Below the pieces are notes generated by a model. The model saw only the letters and a list, made by a program, of their open reading frames with translations, did no database searches and was not told the DNA's origin. A program made the translations under genes and the position numbers. A stretch of 64,000 bases of DNA from CAZNPL01 sp964574815. Its GTDB lineage: Bacteria > Planctomycetota > Phycisphaerae > UBA1845. The stretch is from the NCBI GenBank assembly GCA_964574815.1, contig CAZNPL010000038.1, positions 5,353-69,352 of the forward strand, written 5' to 3'. Of this stretch, positions 28,769 through 38,200 are shown in pieces (the stretch's first letter is position 1; the number at the start of each line of letters is the position of its first letter).

Positions 28769-30271
28769 ATGAGCACCACGGTGCCTCCCGTTGAATCACC
28801 CGAACCCTTGACCCCCGACGAGCGCGACCACCCGCTCCTCTTCGAACAAGGAGCGGCCGGCAACTGTGCCGCAGCCTTGCCGGAGTCCGATGTGCCCCGC
28901 GTCGACAAGGCCGAAGCCCTCGGCGCCGAATTCCTGAGCGACGAAGGTCCTGACCTCCCAGAGATCGGCGAGCTCGATCTCGTCCGACACTACACCCGCC
29001 TTGCCCACCGTCTCTTCAGCGTCGACGGCAACTTCTACCCCCTCGGCAGTTGCACCATGAAGTACAACCCGCGCGTCAACGAACGGGCCGCGGCCATGCC
29101 AGCCTTCGCCGGGATGCACCCGTACCAGAACGAATCCGACGCCCAGGGCATCCTCGAACTGCTCTACCGCCTGCGAAGATATCTCGAAGAGATCGCCGGC
29201 CTCGCGGAAGTCACCCTCCAGCCCGCCGCCGGCGCACAGGGCGAGGCCACCGCCCTCATGATCATCAACGCCTACCACCGCAGCCGCGGCGAGAGACGCC
29301 CCAAAGTCCTGACCCCCGACTCTGCCCACGGCACCAACCCCGCGAGCTGCACCATCTGTGGCCGGGAGGCCTCGACGGTGAAATCGCGCCCCGACGGGCG
29401 CGTCGATCTCGACGACCTTCGCGCCAGCGTCGACGAGCAGACCGCCGCACTCATGATCACCAACCCCAATACCGTCGGCGTCTTCGACGAGCAGATCGCC
29501 TCAATCGCTGAAATCCTCCACGCCAAGGGCGCCCAGCTTTACCTTGATGGCGCCAACATGAACGCGCTCCTCGGAATCGCCAAGCCGGGCGACTTCGGCG
29601 TCGACGCCATGCATTACAACACCCACAAGACCTTCAGCACGCCGCACGGCTGCGGCGGACCCGGCGCCGGACCCGTCGGCGTCGCCGAGCACCTCCGCCC
29701 CTTCCTCCCGGTCCCCCAAGTCATCCGCCGCGACGACGGGACGTTCGGCTGGGACGAAGACCGCCCCAACACCATCGGCAAGGTCCGCTCCTTCTATGGC
29801 CAGACCGGCGTCCTCGTCCGCGCCTACACCTACATCCGCAGCCTCGGCGCCGACGGCCTCCGCGACGTCTCCGAGAAGGCCGTGCTCGCCGCGAACTACG
29901 TCGCCGCACGCCTCAAAGACCGCTACAAACTCCCCTTCCCGCCTCCGTACGCACACGAGTTTATCCTTATACCGGGCTTCGAAGAACACAAAATCACCGA
30001 GGCCGACGTTTCCAAACGCCTCATCGACTTCGGCTTCCACCCGCCGACCATGAGCTGGCCGATCGCCCACTGCCTTATGATCGAGCCCACCGAGACCGAG
30101 TCGCTGGCCACCCTCGACGCCTTCGCCGACGCCATGCTCGCCATCGCCGACGAGATCGAACGGGACCCGAACCGCATCAAAACCGCTCCTCATACCACTC
30201 CGGTAAAACGCCTCGACGAAGTCGCGGCCGCAAGAAAACCAAACGTGCGCTGGAAAGCCGCCGCCGGCTGA
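28769..30271 (+). CDS. gcvPB: Glycine dehydrogenase (decarboxylating), P-protein subunit 2
   Basis: 500 residues from ATG 28769 with GAGGAG about 10 bases upstream; a TTG one codon earlier is the less likely start. PLGSCTMKYNPRVNE, the PLP lysine in NTHKTFSTPHGCGGPGAGPVGV and the C-terminal MIEPTETES mark the subunit. 25 bp separate it from gcvPA. Together they form the split two-subunit P-protein seen in many bacteria outside Proteobacteria. Confidence 0.95.
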   Translation: MSTTVPPVESPEPLTPDERDHPLLFEQGAAGNCAAALPESDVPRVDKAEALGAEFLSDEGPDLPEIGELDLVRHYTRLAHRLFSVDGNFYPLGSCTMKYNPRVNERAAAMPAFAGMHPYQNESDAQGILELLYRLRRYLEEIAGLAEVTLQPAAGAQGEATALMIINAYHRSRGERRPKVLTPDSAHGTNPASCTICGREASTVKSRPDGRVDLDDLRASVDEQTAALMITNPNTVGVFDEQIASIAEILHAKGAQLYLDGANMNALLGIAKPGDFGVDAMHYNTHKTFSTPHGCGGPGAGPVGVAEHLRPFLPVPQVIRRDDGTFGWDEDRPNTIGKVRSFYGQTGVLVRAYTYIRSLGADGLRDVSEKAVLAANYVAARLKDRYKLPFPPPYAHEFILIPGFEEHKITEADVSKRLIDFGFHPPTMSWPIAHCLMIEPTETESLATLDAFADAMLAIADEIERDPNRIKTAPHTTPVKRLDEVAAARKPNVRWKAAAG

Positions 30272-31059
30272 GTCAGGTGTGCAATCGGTCCGGTCCAGAT
30301 GCGTGTGCCGCTGCTCTCGAACAGTAGTGGAACACAAGGGTGCCGTATGGAAACGGACGGGCCGTGCTCCTGGCATTCGTACACTTAAAGACCCTATAAG
30401 TTAAGGTATACGGTCAATTACGAGACAGAGCCGCGAACGTGAAAGCTGAAGGCTGATCCGCCTGAGGCGGAACGGCTGATGGCTGACCGCCCGGCGGGGG
30501 TCGGACGTGCAACTCCACCAATGTGTCCCCTCGTGTGCCAACGCGGAACCTGCCTGACCATTGCATCCAACAGCCGCCTCCGCGACACAACGTCCGATAG
30601 CAGTCATTCCCGAAAACAACATAACGCTGAAATACTGCAACTAATTCAATTCCATTGACCCGGTCGGCCCCTCCAGCTATCCTGAATCAAGCTGGCGTCG
30701 ACACGTGCGTCACCAGGCGGCTGCCACGCCCAGCGCCCGGAATGAGGGTCTCGGAGGGGGCCCTTCAACAGAGTGCACCCATTACAAGTCCGGGCGGCCA
30801 ACAAGGACGTTGACGCGCCCGACATTCGGTACAGGCGAGGCAATGCGGGAACAGATCGGCCTCCTGCGGCAGGCCGCGTGCCTTAATCCCCCAACTCACG
30901 CGGGCAGCATACCCTGTCCATTTGCCGCGCCTGACTCCCCGGTCTCCCGACAACGAGAGTTCAAAAGCTCAACAGACGGTCCTGCTGAGCGGTCAGATAC
31001 GGCACCCGCCTCCGACAACGGAGCACGCGGTGACCGGCGATAATCAAAGGAGTCGAACA
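30272..31059. other. Intergenic region before the beta-helix protein gene
   Basis: About 790 bp. Contains the palindrome at 30457-30471, set between two copies of ggctgat. The rest shows no credible gene. AAAGGAG at 31046-31052 is the ribosome binding site of the next gene. Confidence 0.4.
30457..30471. repeat. Intergenic palindrome tccgcctgaggcgga
   Basis: Identical to the copy at 22757, including the preceding ga. Flanked by aaggctga and cggctgatggctga. Confidence 0.8.
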
Positions 31060-33960
31060 ATGAGGGACAACAAGAGAGCGAAGTCATTGAAAGCGGTGGC
31101 GCGATGTTCCGCACGAACCGTCATCGCCGTCCTGTGCGTCGCAGCCTTTTCAGCCAACGCCGCCTGGGCCAGCAACATCGACTGGTACGTGAAGACGCCC
31201 GCCAACGGTGGCAGCGACGCCAACGACGGCATGAGCTGGGCCACCGCCAAGGCAACCATCGCCGCTGCGCTCGCCGACTCCGGGGGTACCACCCACATCC
31301 ACGTTGCCGAGGGCGTCTACAACGAACGCGTGAGCTACCCCGAGCGCAACAACGTCGAACTATGGGGCGGTTATCCACCCGACGGCGGCGACCCGCGCGA
31401 CCCCTGGGCCAACCCGACTGTCCTCGACGGCGCGGGCACAGGCTTCGGACCGGTCGTCAGCATCCCGATCCAGCCCAGCGGCACAAACGGTTACACCGGC
31501 ATCCGACTCGACGGATTCGTCGTCCGAAACGGAACCCAAACGGGCTTCGGTGCCGCCGGCATCCAGGCCTACTCGCTGGGCATCGTCATCCGCAACAATA
31601 TCATCGAGGATTGTGACGCGTCCGGCGCCGTCTTCGGAATCGGCGGAATGTACCTCCTCGGCCCGCTGTATGCCCCCGGCTCACCGATCATCGAAAACAA
31701 CATCTTCCGGAACAACCGCGGCACGGCCATCGGCGGCATCTACCTCGAGGGGGCCGGCGGCCGAGGCTACTACACCGTGCGTCTCACCAACAACCTGCTG
31801 GTCGGCAACCAGGCAACGACGACCGGCGGCCCCTGGGCGACGGGCGGAATCGACGTCTTCTATCCCGCAAATGCCCTCATCACGAACTGCACGCTGGTGG
31901 ACAACACGTCGGCCCATCCCAGCCAACCCGCGGCCGGCATTCACACGGCCGGCTACGACGTCTTCGAAGCGGGCCAGGCTACGGTCGTGAACTCCATCCT
32001 CTGGCATCCCGCGGGCGACGACATTCTGGTCGATCTGTCCAGCGGGTTTATCTCACTAAGCTATAGCAACGTGCACGATGTCAGCGACGTCGGCCTGGGG
32101 TCCAACAACGTCTCGTCCAATCCGCTGTTCGTGCGCGATGTGTTCGGCCCAGCCCCCAGCGGCAACGACCTACCGCCCTTCATGATCACCAGCGGCTCGC
32201 CCTGCTTCAACACCGCGACCGGCTCCGGAGCCCCCGGTATCGACATCCGCGGCGTCAGCCGCCCGCAGCTCGGCGGCTACGACATGGGCGCCTACGAGCT
32301 CGACGTCGTCAGCGACGAAGACAACGACGGCGTGCCTGACGGGGCTGATGCCTGCCCCGGCACGCCCGCGGGCGAACCCGTCGACGCTCAGGGCTGCTCC
32401 TGCAGCCAAGCCGACAATCAGGCCCCCGAGGTCACCTGCCCCCCCGCCGCCGTCGTCGATTGCGCCGATCCGACGGACCCCGTCGACACCGGCACCGCGA
32501 CGGCCGTTGACAACTGCGACGATCAACTCGACATCGACTTCAGTGACGAGGTTGTGCCCGACGGCTGCCCCCAGGCACCCGTCATCCAACGAACCTGGAC
32601 CGCCACGGACGACTTCGACAACGTGGGATCCTGCGTCCAGACGATCGTCGTGATGGACAACACCGACCCCGTCATCACGTGCCCGGATGACGTGGTCACA
32701 AGTTGCAGCAGCTCCATCGACCCATCCGTCACCGGCGCCGCGACGGCAACCGACGACTGTGCCGACACCGTCAACATCACCTTCGGCGATGTGACTGCCG
32801 GCCAATGTCCCGACGACGAGGTGATCACCCGAACGTGGGTCGCCTCCGACGGCTGCGGCAACTTCGTCACCTGCGATCAAATCATTGAACGATCCGGAGG
32901 CGACGCGGACCAGGACGGAATCGACGACGCCATCGACAACTGCCCCAACGTTCCCAACGGCCCGGACCAAGCCAACGTCCTTGGAGTCGGCAACCAGCGT
33001 GACAGCGACGGCGACGGCCTCGGCGATCCGTGCGACAACTGTCCGTTCGACTACAACCCCGGCCAGGAGGACTCGGATGGCGATGGTCTCGGGGACGCCT
33101 GCGAGCCGCCGCCCTACATTCCGGAACTGCCCATCATCGGCGGCGGGGGTGGCACTGAACCGCAACTCTCCGGTAGCGGCGAAACCGGCCCGGACGGCTC
33201 CTACACCGGAACCGCCGTCAGTGAGTTCGGCCGCGACATCGGCGAGATCGTCGTAAGCGGCGCGGACCCCGGCGAGACTTTCGATTGGGAGCTCACCCAG
33301 GGCGATCTGGGGCCGGCCGACGCGCCCGGCCCCGGTTCCGGCACCTTTGCGGGCTTTGCCAACGGCCTGGCCCTGGGCCGAACGATGAACGTCACGACAT
33401 CCGCCGACCCGGGCACTTACGTTGTCACCATCAGCATCACATTCACCGCAACCGAACTCGCGGCCGCGGGCATTGAAGATCCGTCCGAGCTGATGATGCA
33501 CGTGCTCGACGACACGCACGACCCGCCTGTGTGGATCCCCGCTGGTGAGAGCGTCGGCGAATCAGCACCGACCGGATTGGTCGGCGATGCCGGATACGTT
33601 CAGAACGACGACGGAAGCGTAACCTACTGGGTGGTCCGGGACGAATTGAGCTTCTTCGCAACCGGGGCGCCAGAGCAGGCCGCGCCGCCCGACGAGCCCG
33701 ATGATGGTGAAACTCCCGACGACGGTGAGGTTCCCGACGGCGGCGAAACTCCCGACGACGGTGAGGTCCCCGACGACGGCGAAGAACCCGATGACGGCGA
33801 GGAACCGGCCGATCAACCGACGCCGCCCGACCAGCCCGCGGCCTGTGGCCAGGGAACGGCCCCATGCGGCGCGCTGGGCTTCATCACCCTCGCCGCCATG
33901 CTGTTAGGGCTCTTACCAATGCGAGCGGTAACAGGAGCAAGCCGAACAAAACAGCGCTAG
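31060..33960 (+). CDS. Exported multidomain protein: beta-helix, HYR-like domains, TSP3 repeats, C-terminal anchor
   Basis: ATG 31060, 7 bases after AAAGGAG, gives 966 residues with a signal peptide cut near AWA-SNID. Residues ~40-410: right-handed beta-helix beginning WYVKTPANGGSDANDG. ~450-610: two HYR-like domains with Cys pairs (VTCPPAAVVDCADP, ITCPDDVVTSC). ~616-687: thrombospondin type-3 calcium repeats (DSDGDGLGDPCDNCP, DSDGDGLGDACEP). ~690-870: a beta-rich domain. ~878-925: low-complexity PDDGE repeats. End: CGQGTAPCG, a hydrophobic stretch, then RTKQR, which looks like a sorting/anchor tail. Likely a surface or matrix protein; no activity is visible. Confidence 0.8.
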   Translation: MRDNKRAKSLKAVARCSARTVIAVLCVAAFSANAAWASNIDWYVKTPANGGSDANDGMSWATAKATIAAALADSGGTTHIHVAEGVYNERVSYPERNNVELWGGYPPDGGDPRDPWANPTVLDGAGTGFGPVVSIPIQPSGTNGYTGIRLDGFVVRNGTQTGFGAAGIQAYSLGIVIRNNIIEDCDASGAVFGIGGMYLLGPLYAPGSPIIENNIFRNNRGTAIGGIYLEGAGGRGYYTVRLTNNLLVGNQATTTGGPWATGGIDVFYPANALITNCTLVDNTSAHPSQPAAGIHTAGYDVFEAGQATVVNSILWHPAGDDILVDLSSGFISLSYSNVHDVSDVGLGSNNVSSNPLFVRDVFGPAPSGNDLPPFMITSGSPCFNTATGSGAPGIDIRGVSRPQLGGYDMGAYELDVVSDEDNDGVPDGADACPGTPAGEPVDAQGCSCSQADNQAPEVTCPPAAVVDCADPTDPVDTGTATAVDNCDDQLDIDFSDEVVPDGCPQAPVIQRTWTATDDFDNVGSCVQTIVVMDNTDPVITCPDDVVTSCSSSIDPSVTGAATATDDCADTVNITFGDVTAGQCPDDEVITRTWVASDGCGNFVTCDQIIERSGGDADQDGIDDAIDNCPNVPNGPDQANVLGVGNQRDSDGDGLGDPCDNCPFDYNPGQEDSDGDGLGDACEPPPYIPELPIIGGGGGTEPQLSGSGETGPDGSYTGTAVSEFGRDIGEIVVSGADPGETFDWELTQGDLGPADAPGPGSGTFAGFANGLALGRTMNVTTSADPGTYVVTISITFTATELAAAGIEDPSELMMHVLDDTHDPPVWIPAGESVGESAPTGLVGDAGYVQNDDGSVTYWVVRDELSFFATGAPEQAAPPDEPDDGETPDDGEVPDGGETPDDGEVPDDGEEPDDGEEPADQPTPPDQPAACGQGTAPCGALGFITLAAMLLGLLPMRAVTGASRTKQR

Positions 33961-34023
33961 CAGGGCGGGCTCCGCGGAGACCCCCTATCCTTCGTGAGTA
34001 CGTTTTTGGCGTGCCAAAAGGGC

Positions 34024-34073
34024 GCCATGGGCAACTCGGTTCGCGCGGAGGCGAGAACTGTGTTGCCCATGGC
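34024..34073. repeat. Inverted repeat with gccatgggcaac arms
   Basis: gccatgggcaac (34024-34035) pairs exactly with gttgcccatggc (34062-34073), loop 26 bases. Shares the ccatgggcaa core with the larger element at 10241. Confidence 0.75.
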
Positions 34074-34183
34074 CGCCAGTGAGCACGTTGCACTCGTGCA
34101 CGCTGCCGGCGGTCTACTGATGCAGCACGAACGTCGGACCGGGTGCTTGACAGAGTCGGCGAACCGCAGCGATTGCCGTATAA

Positions 34184-34212
34184 GGGGAGGGCGAGGCTCC
34201 TGCCGAGCCGCC
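34184..34212 (+). repeat. GC-rich dispersed element (gaggctcctgccgagcc core)
   Basis: gggcgaggctcctgccgagc lies here; gaggcccctgccgagccgcc occurs inverted at 47566-47593. The core has internal dyad symmetry (ggctc...gagcc). Similar sequences, read as GEAPAEP in translation, are familiar from planctomycete intergenic regions. Confidence 0.6.
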
Positions 34213-34438
34213 ACCGCTACAAATCACAAATCTCGAGGCTCGCCGGGAAGCTTGCCCTCCCAGAGGTCCCGCCCAAACTGTCACCGATCCTCTGGGACCG
34301 GGCGCGGGGGCGCAGGGTGGTGACACGCGGCGCGCGGCGTTATGCTTGGGACGGGTGTGGCGGTGGCTGGCGGTCGGCCACGTCGGCCACAGGGGTAGCA
34401 GGTGAGCGAGACCTTAACGCACTCAAAGGAGCACAGGC

Positions 34439-34942
34439 ATGATTCGCCCTCTGGGGATTCTCGGGATTGTTTTCTTAATGCTGGCATCGGCGCCCGGCTG
34501 CGCCGTCAAGCGCGCCGACTACGGTGAATCTTTCAAGCTGAGTCGGCTGTCGACGGTGTCGGCCGACGAGGTGCTGGCACATCCCGAGAGGTACGACGGG
34601 CGATTCATGCGTGTTTCGGGCCGCGTCGAGGAAGTATGCGCTCATCGTGGGTGCTGGATGCGACTCGCCGCGCCCAATGCAGCCGACGCGATCTTCGTCA
34701 AGTTCACGTGCCCGGTGGAGGGGCGGCTGATTCCTATGGACGCAGCCGGTCGGAAGGCGATCGTCGAGGGCACGCTCGTGGTGGACGAGATCTCGGAAGA
34801 GGAAGCGCGGCATTACAAGGAAGACGCCAACGCGCCGCCGGAGGAAATCGCCAAGATCGTCGGCCCGCAGAAAATGGTGCGTATGAAGTCCCCGGCGGCC
34901 CGCATCCTGGGGATGACGAAGCAGCAAACCACCAGCCAGTAG
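34439..34942 (+). CDS. DUF4920-type lipoprotein
   Basis: 167 residues with a lipobox after a hydrophobic helix (FLMLASAPGC). The mature part has YGESFKLSRLSTVSADEVLAH, VSGRVEEVCAHRGCWMRLA and a beta-barrel (OB-like) pattern, as in DUF4920 proteins. Cys69 and Cys74 (approx.) in EVCAHRGCW are conserved in the family and could bind a metal. Function unknown. It lies alone between secreted-protein genes. Confidence 0.75.
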   Translation: MIRPLGILGIVFLMLASAPGCAVKRADYGESFKLSRLSTVSADEVLAHPERYDGRFMRVSGRVEEVCAHRGCWMRLAAPNAADAIFVKFTCPVEGRLIPMDAAGRKAIVEGTLVVDEISEEEARHYKEDANAPPEEIAKIVGPQKMVRMKSPAARILGMTKQQTTSQ

Positions 34943-35013
34943 AGCGGGCGGCGCGGCCGCAGTTCCAGAAGCTATCCGAATACGCGGTTGAAGGCGGCGA
35001 AAGACCGGCGACG

Positions 35014-35026
35014 CCGCCTGAGGCGG
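35014..35026. repeat. Intergenic palindrome ccgcctgaggcgg
   Basis: Thirteen bases of the 15-mer seen at 22757 and 30457; the right flank gcggaccagtgc recurs at 44315 (gcggaccagtggc). Confidence 0.75.
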
Positions 35027-35200
35027 ACCAGTGCACGCCGTCGAAGGTCTCGGGCAAGGCTCTACTTCGAGTATCGCGAACCCTTTCACGGCATAGCTCC
35101 CGACGGCTTTGCCGGGGCCGATCGGCGATGCTCGTCGCGGCTCGATGGGCAGGGGGACCGCAAAATCGAGATCGCGTGAACGGCGGGGTGATTGAAGCGG

Positions 35201-35206
35201 TATAAT
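35201..35206 (+). promoter_or_regulatory. Possible -10 element of the subtilase gene
   Basis: TATAAT, 50 bases before ATG 35257, in the context ggtataatcag. The -35 region (near 35178, gtgaac) is weak. The same tataatcag string occurs before the matrixin-like gene. Confidence 0.3.
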
Positions 35207-35256
35207 CAGAGTTGTGGAAAAAGTAACCTCCCTGGCGAGCCTGCCGGAGACTGTTG

Positions 35257-38200
35257 ATGCGCATCACCATCGAGCCACACGTGAACATCGGCTTGGCGCT
35301 CTTGGCGTCCCTGTTGGTCGCCTGCGTTCCGCCCGCCCGAGGTGAGGATGAACCTGTCGAAGCCCCCACGCCACTGATTCAGGAGGCGCTGGATCGAGCG
35401 CTGGGAGACGGGGGCGACCCGGGCGGCGAGGACGCTGCTGCGACGGCGTCGCACCATCCGAGCCGCCTGATCGTGCGATTCAGAACGGACATGGTGCCGG
35501 GTCAGCGGGCAGTGACGCATACGACGGCTCGGGCGGATCGGGTCGTCAGAAGGGCTCGATTTGTTGACGGCCTGACGGTCGTCGAGGTGCCGGAAGACGA
35601 ATGGTCTCAGGCGCTGGCGTCGTATCGCACGGACCCTAACGTGCTCTATGTGGAGCCCGATTTCGAGATTCGGATCGGGGACTTGCCCAACGATCCGTCT
35701 TTCGATCGCCTGTGGGGTATGGAAAACACGGGGCAAACGCTGAACGGGTTCTTCTGTTTTCCGACGGGGACGGTCGGGGCGGACATTCGGGCGCTGGAGG
35801 CATGGGACGTCTGGACGGGCGATCCTGATTTTCGGATTGCGGTCATCGACACCGGCATCAATTACGAGCATCCCGATCTGGCGGCGAACGTCTGGACCAA
35901 TCCGGGGGAGATCGCTGGAAACGGCATCGACGACGACGGGAACGGTTGGATCGACGACATCCACGGGTATGACTTTCACAACGGCGACAGCGATCCGCTT
36001 GACGACCATCGTCACGGCAGCCACGTGGCCGGGACGATCGGAGCGGTGGGCAACAACGACTTGGGTGTGGTCGGCGTCAATCATCAGTGCAGCCTGGTGG
36101 CACTCAAAACCTTCGATGAGAACGGAAGCGGCTTTGTGTCGACCGCCGTGGAGGCGATGGAGTACGTGATCGCCAATGGTATCCGGGTTTCCAACAACAG
36201 TTGGGGCTGCAGCAGTGCAGACGCCGGATGTTTCAGCCAGGCACTGTTTGACGTGATCCAGGCGTCGCAGTCGGTGGACCACATTTTCGTCGCGGCGGCC
36301 GGCAACAAATTCGGCAACGACAACGACGACATTCCGTATTATCCGGTCTCGTACGATCTGGACAACATCATCGCCGTTGCGGCGCTGGACAATCGTGACG
36401 GGCTGGCGTTTTTCTCGAACTTCGGGGCAAACAGCGTCGATGTGGCCGCTCCGGGCGCGTGTATCTACAGCACGATGCTGGGTTCGGACTACGGTTACCT
36501 CGACGGGACCTCGATGGCGACGCCGCACGTGACGGGACTGGTCGGACTGGTGATGAGCCGGCTGCCCGAGCTGACCGGCCCGCAGGTGCGCGAGCGCATT
36601 TTCAAGACCGTCCGGCCGGTTCCGGCGCTGGAAGGGATGGTAGCGACGGGCGGCGTGATCCATGCGGGGGCGGCGGTCTGGGACTGCAATACGAATGGGG
36701 TGCTCGACGAGGAGGATATCGCTTCGGGTGAGAGCAGCGATTGCAACGGCAACCAACTGCCGGACGAATGCGAGCCGGACTGCAACGAGAACGGGGTGGC
36801 CGACGGGTGTGACATCGATGCCGGGACGAGTCTCGACTGCTCAGGCAACGGCATCCCGGATGAGTGCGAGCCGGACTGCAACGGGAACGGCGTTCCCGAC
36901 AGTTGCGACATTGCCGACGGGGTAAGCCAGGACTGCGACGGCGAGGGCAACGGGATTCCGGACGAGTGCGAGAACGATTGTGACGGAAACGGCGTAGCCG
37001 ACAGCTGCGACGTCGCACGCGGCGCGCCGGACTGTAACCGAAACGGGATTCCCGACATTTGTGAACCCGGTGGCGACGCAGATTGCAACGACAACGATAC
37101 GGCCGATTTGTGTGACATATTCATCGGACGCAGCCGTGATTGCAACGAGAACGCGGTACCGGATGAATGCGACGTGGCGTCCGGATCGAGTGAGGATTGT
37201 ACGGGTAACGGGGTCCCCGATGAGTGCGAGCCGGATTGCAACCAGAATTCGATCGCGGACAGTTGCGACATCGCCTCGGGCTTCAGCACGGATTGCAGCC
37301 ATAACGGGCGGCCCGATGAATGCGAGCCGGACTGCAACGGAAACGGTGTCGCCGATGTCTGTGACATTCGTAACGGAGACAGCGGCGACTGCAACATCAA
37401 TCGCATTCCCGACGAGTGCGAACCGGGTGGCCGGCCGGAGGATGACTGCAACGGCAACAACCAGCCGGATCTGTGCGACGTTTACGCCGGATTGGGGCGA
37501 GACTGCAACAGCAACGGAGTGCTTGACCTATGCGACGTCGACGCGGGCGTATCGGCCGACGTGAATGTCGACGGCGTTCCGGATGAATGCGAGGGGAAGG
37601 GGTTCCGCCTGATCCCGATCGGGGCCAGCGGACCGCACGTTATTGAAGAGAGCGAGATCTTGCTTGACGAGGCCGGTCAGACCGTGGAACTGGAGTTACG
37701 GATTTCGGGTTGGGATCTGGACGGTGACGGCGCACCGACGTTGCGGGGGTATCAGGCCGAGGTCGACGCGTCCGGCTTCAGCAGTGCCCTCTACGGCGAA
37801 CTGGACCTGGCGCAGATTCCTTGTGCCAGCAACGAGGACTGCCCTGGCTGGCAGGCCGAGTGCCTCGACACGGGCTATTGCAGCAGATACGCCGCGGTCG
37901 GCATTGACACCACGCGCCCGGATTTCGTCTTTTACGATCTGTTTTCGGTGTGGGTGGTCAATTTGATCTCGAACGCCCCGGACTTCTTTATCTTGAGCGC
38001 GCTTTTCTCGGCGGGCGATTCGGTGGCCGATCCTGGAGAGGAGAAGTACGCAGGCACCATCCTGCTTGATGTGCCGCCGCTGGCCGGCGGGACGTTTACG
38101 ATCGACTTGAATCAAGGCAACAGCATTTTCGGAAGCTCCGCCGGACTTTCCATTTCGATCCCCACGTTCGCGCCGGTCCGCATCACGATACCGTCGGACT

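Larger units (their letters stand above)
33961..34438. other. Intergenic region rich in dispersed repeats
   Basis: About 480 bp holding two repeats listed separately (34024-34073 and 34184-34212). No gene is supported here. A run tcaaaggagcacaggc before 34439 carries the ribosome binding site of the next gene. Confidence 0.4.
34943..35256. other. Intergenic region with palindrome and a possible promoter
   Basis: About 314 bp. ccgcctgaggcgg at 35014-35026 belongs to the palindrome family. tataat at 35201 may be a -10 box for the subtilase gene. Confidence 0.4.

Noticed and set aside
36676..37597. Regular ~45-base DNA periodicity that could suggest a CRISPR-like array
   Set aside because: The periodicity follows the codon pattern of Asp/Cys protein repeats; units are degenerate and in frame, with no unique spacers.
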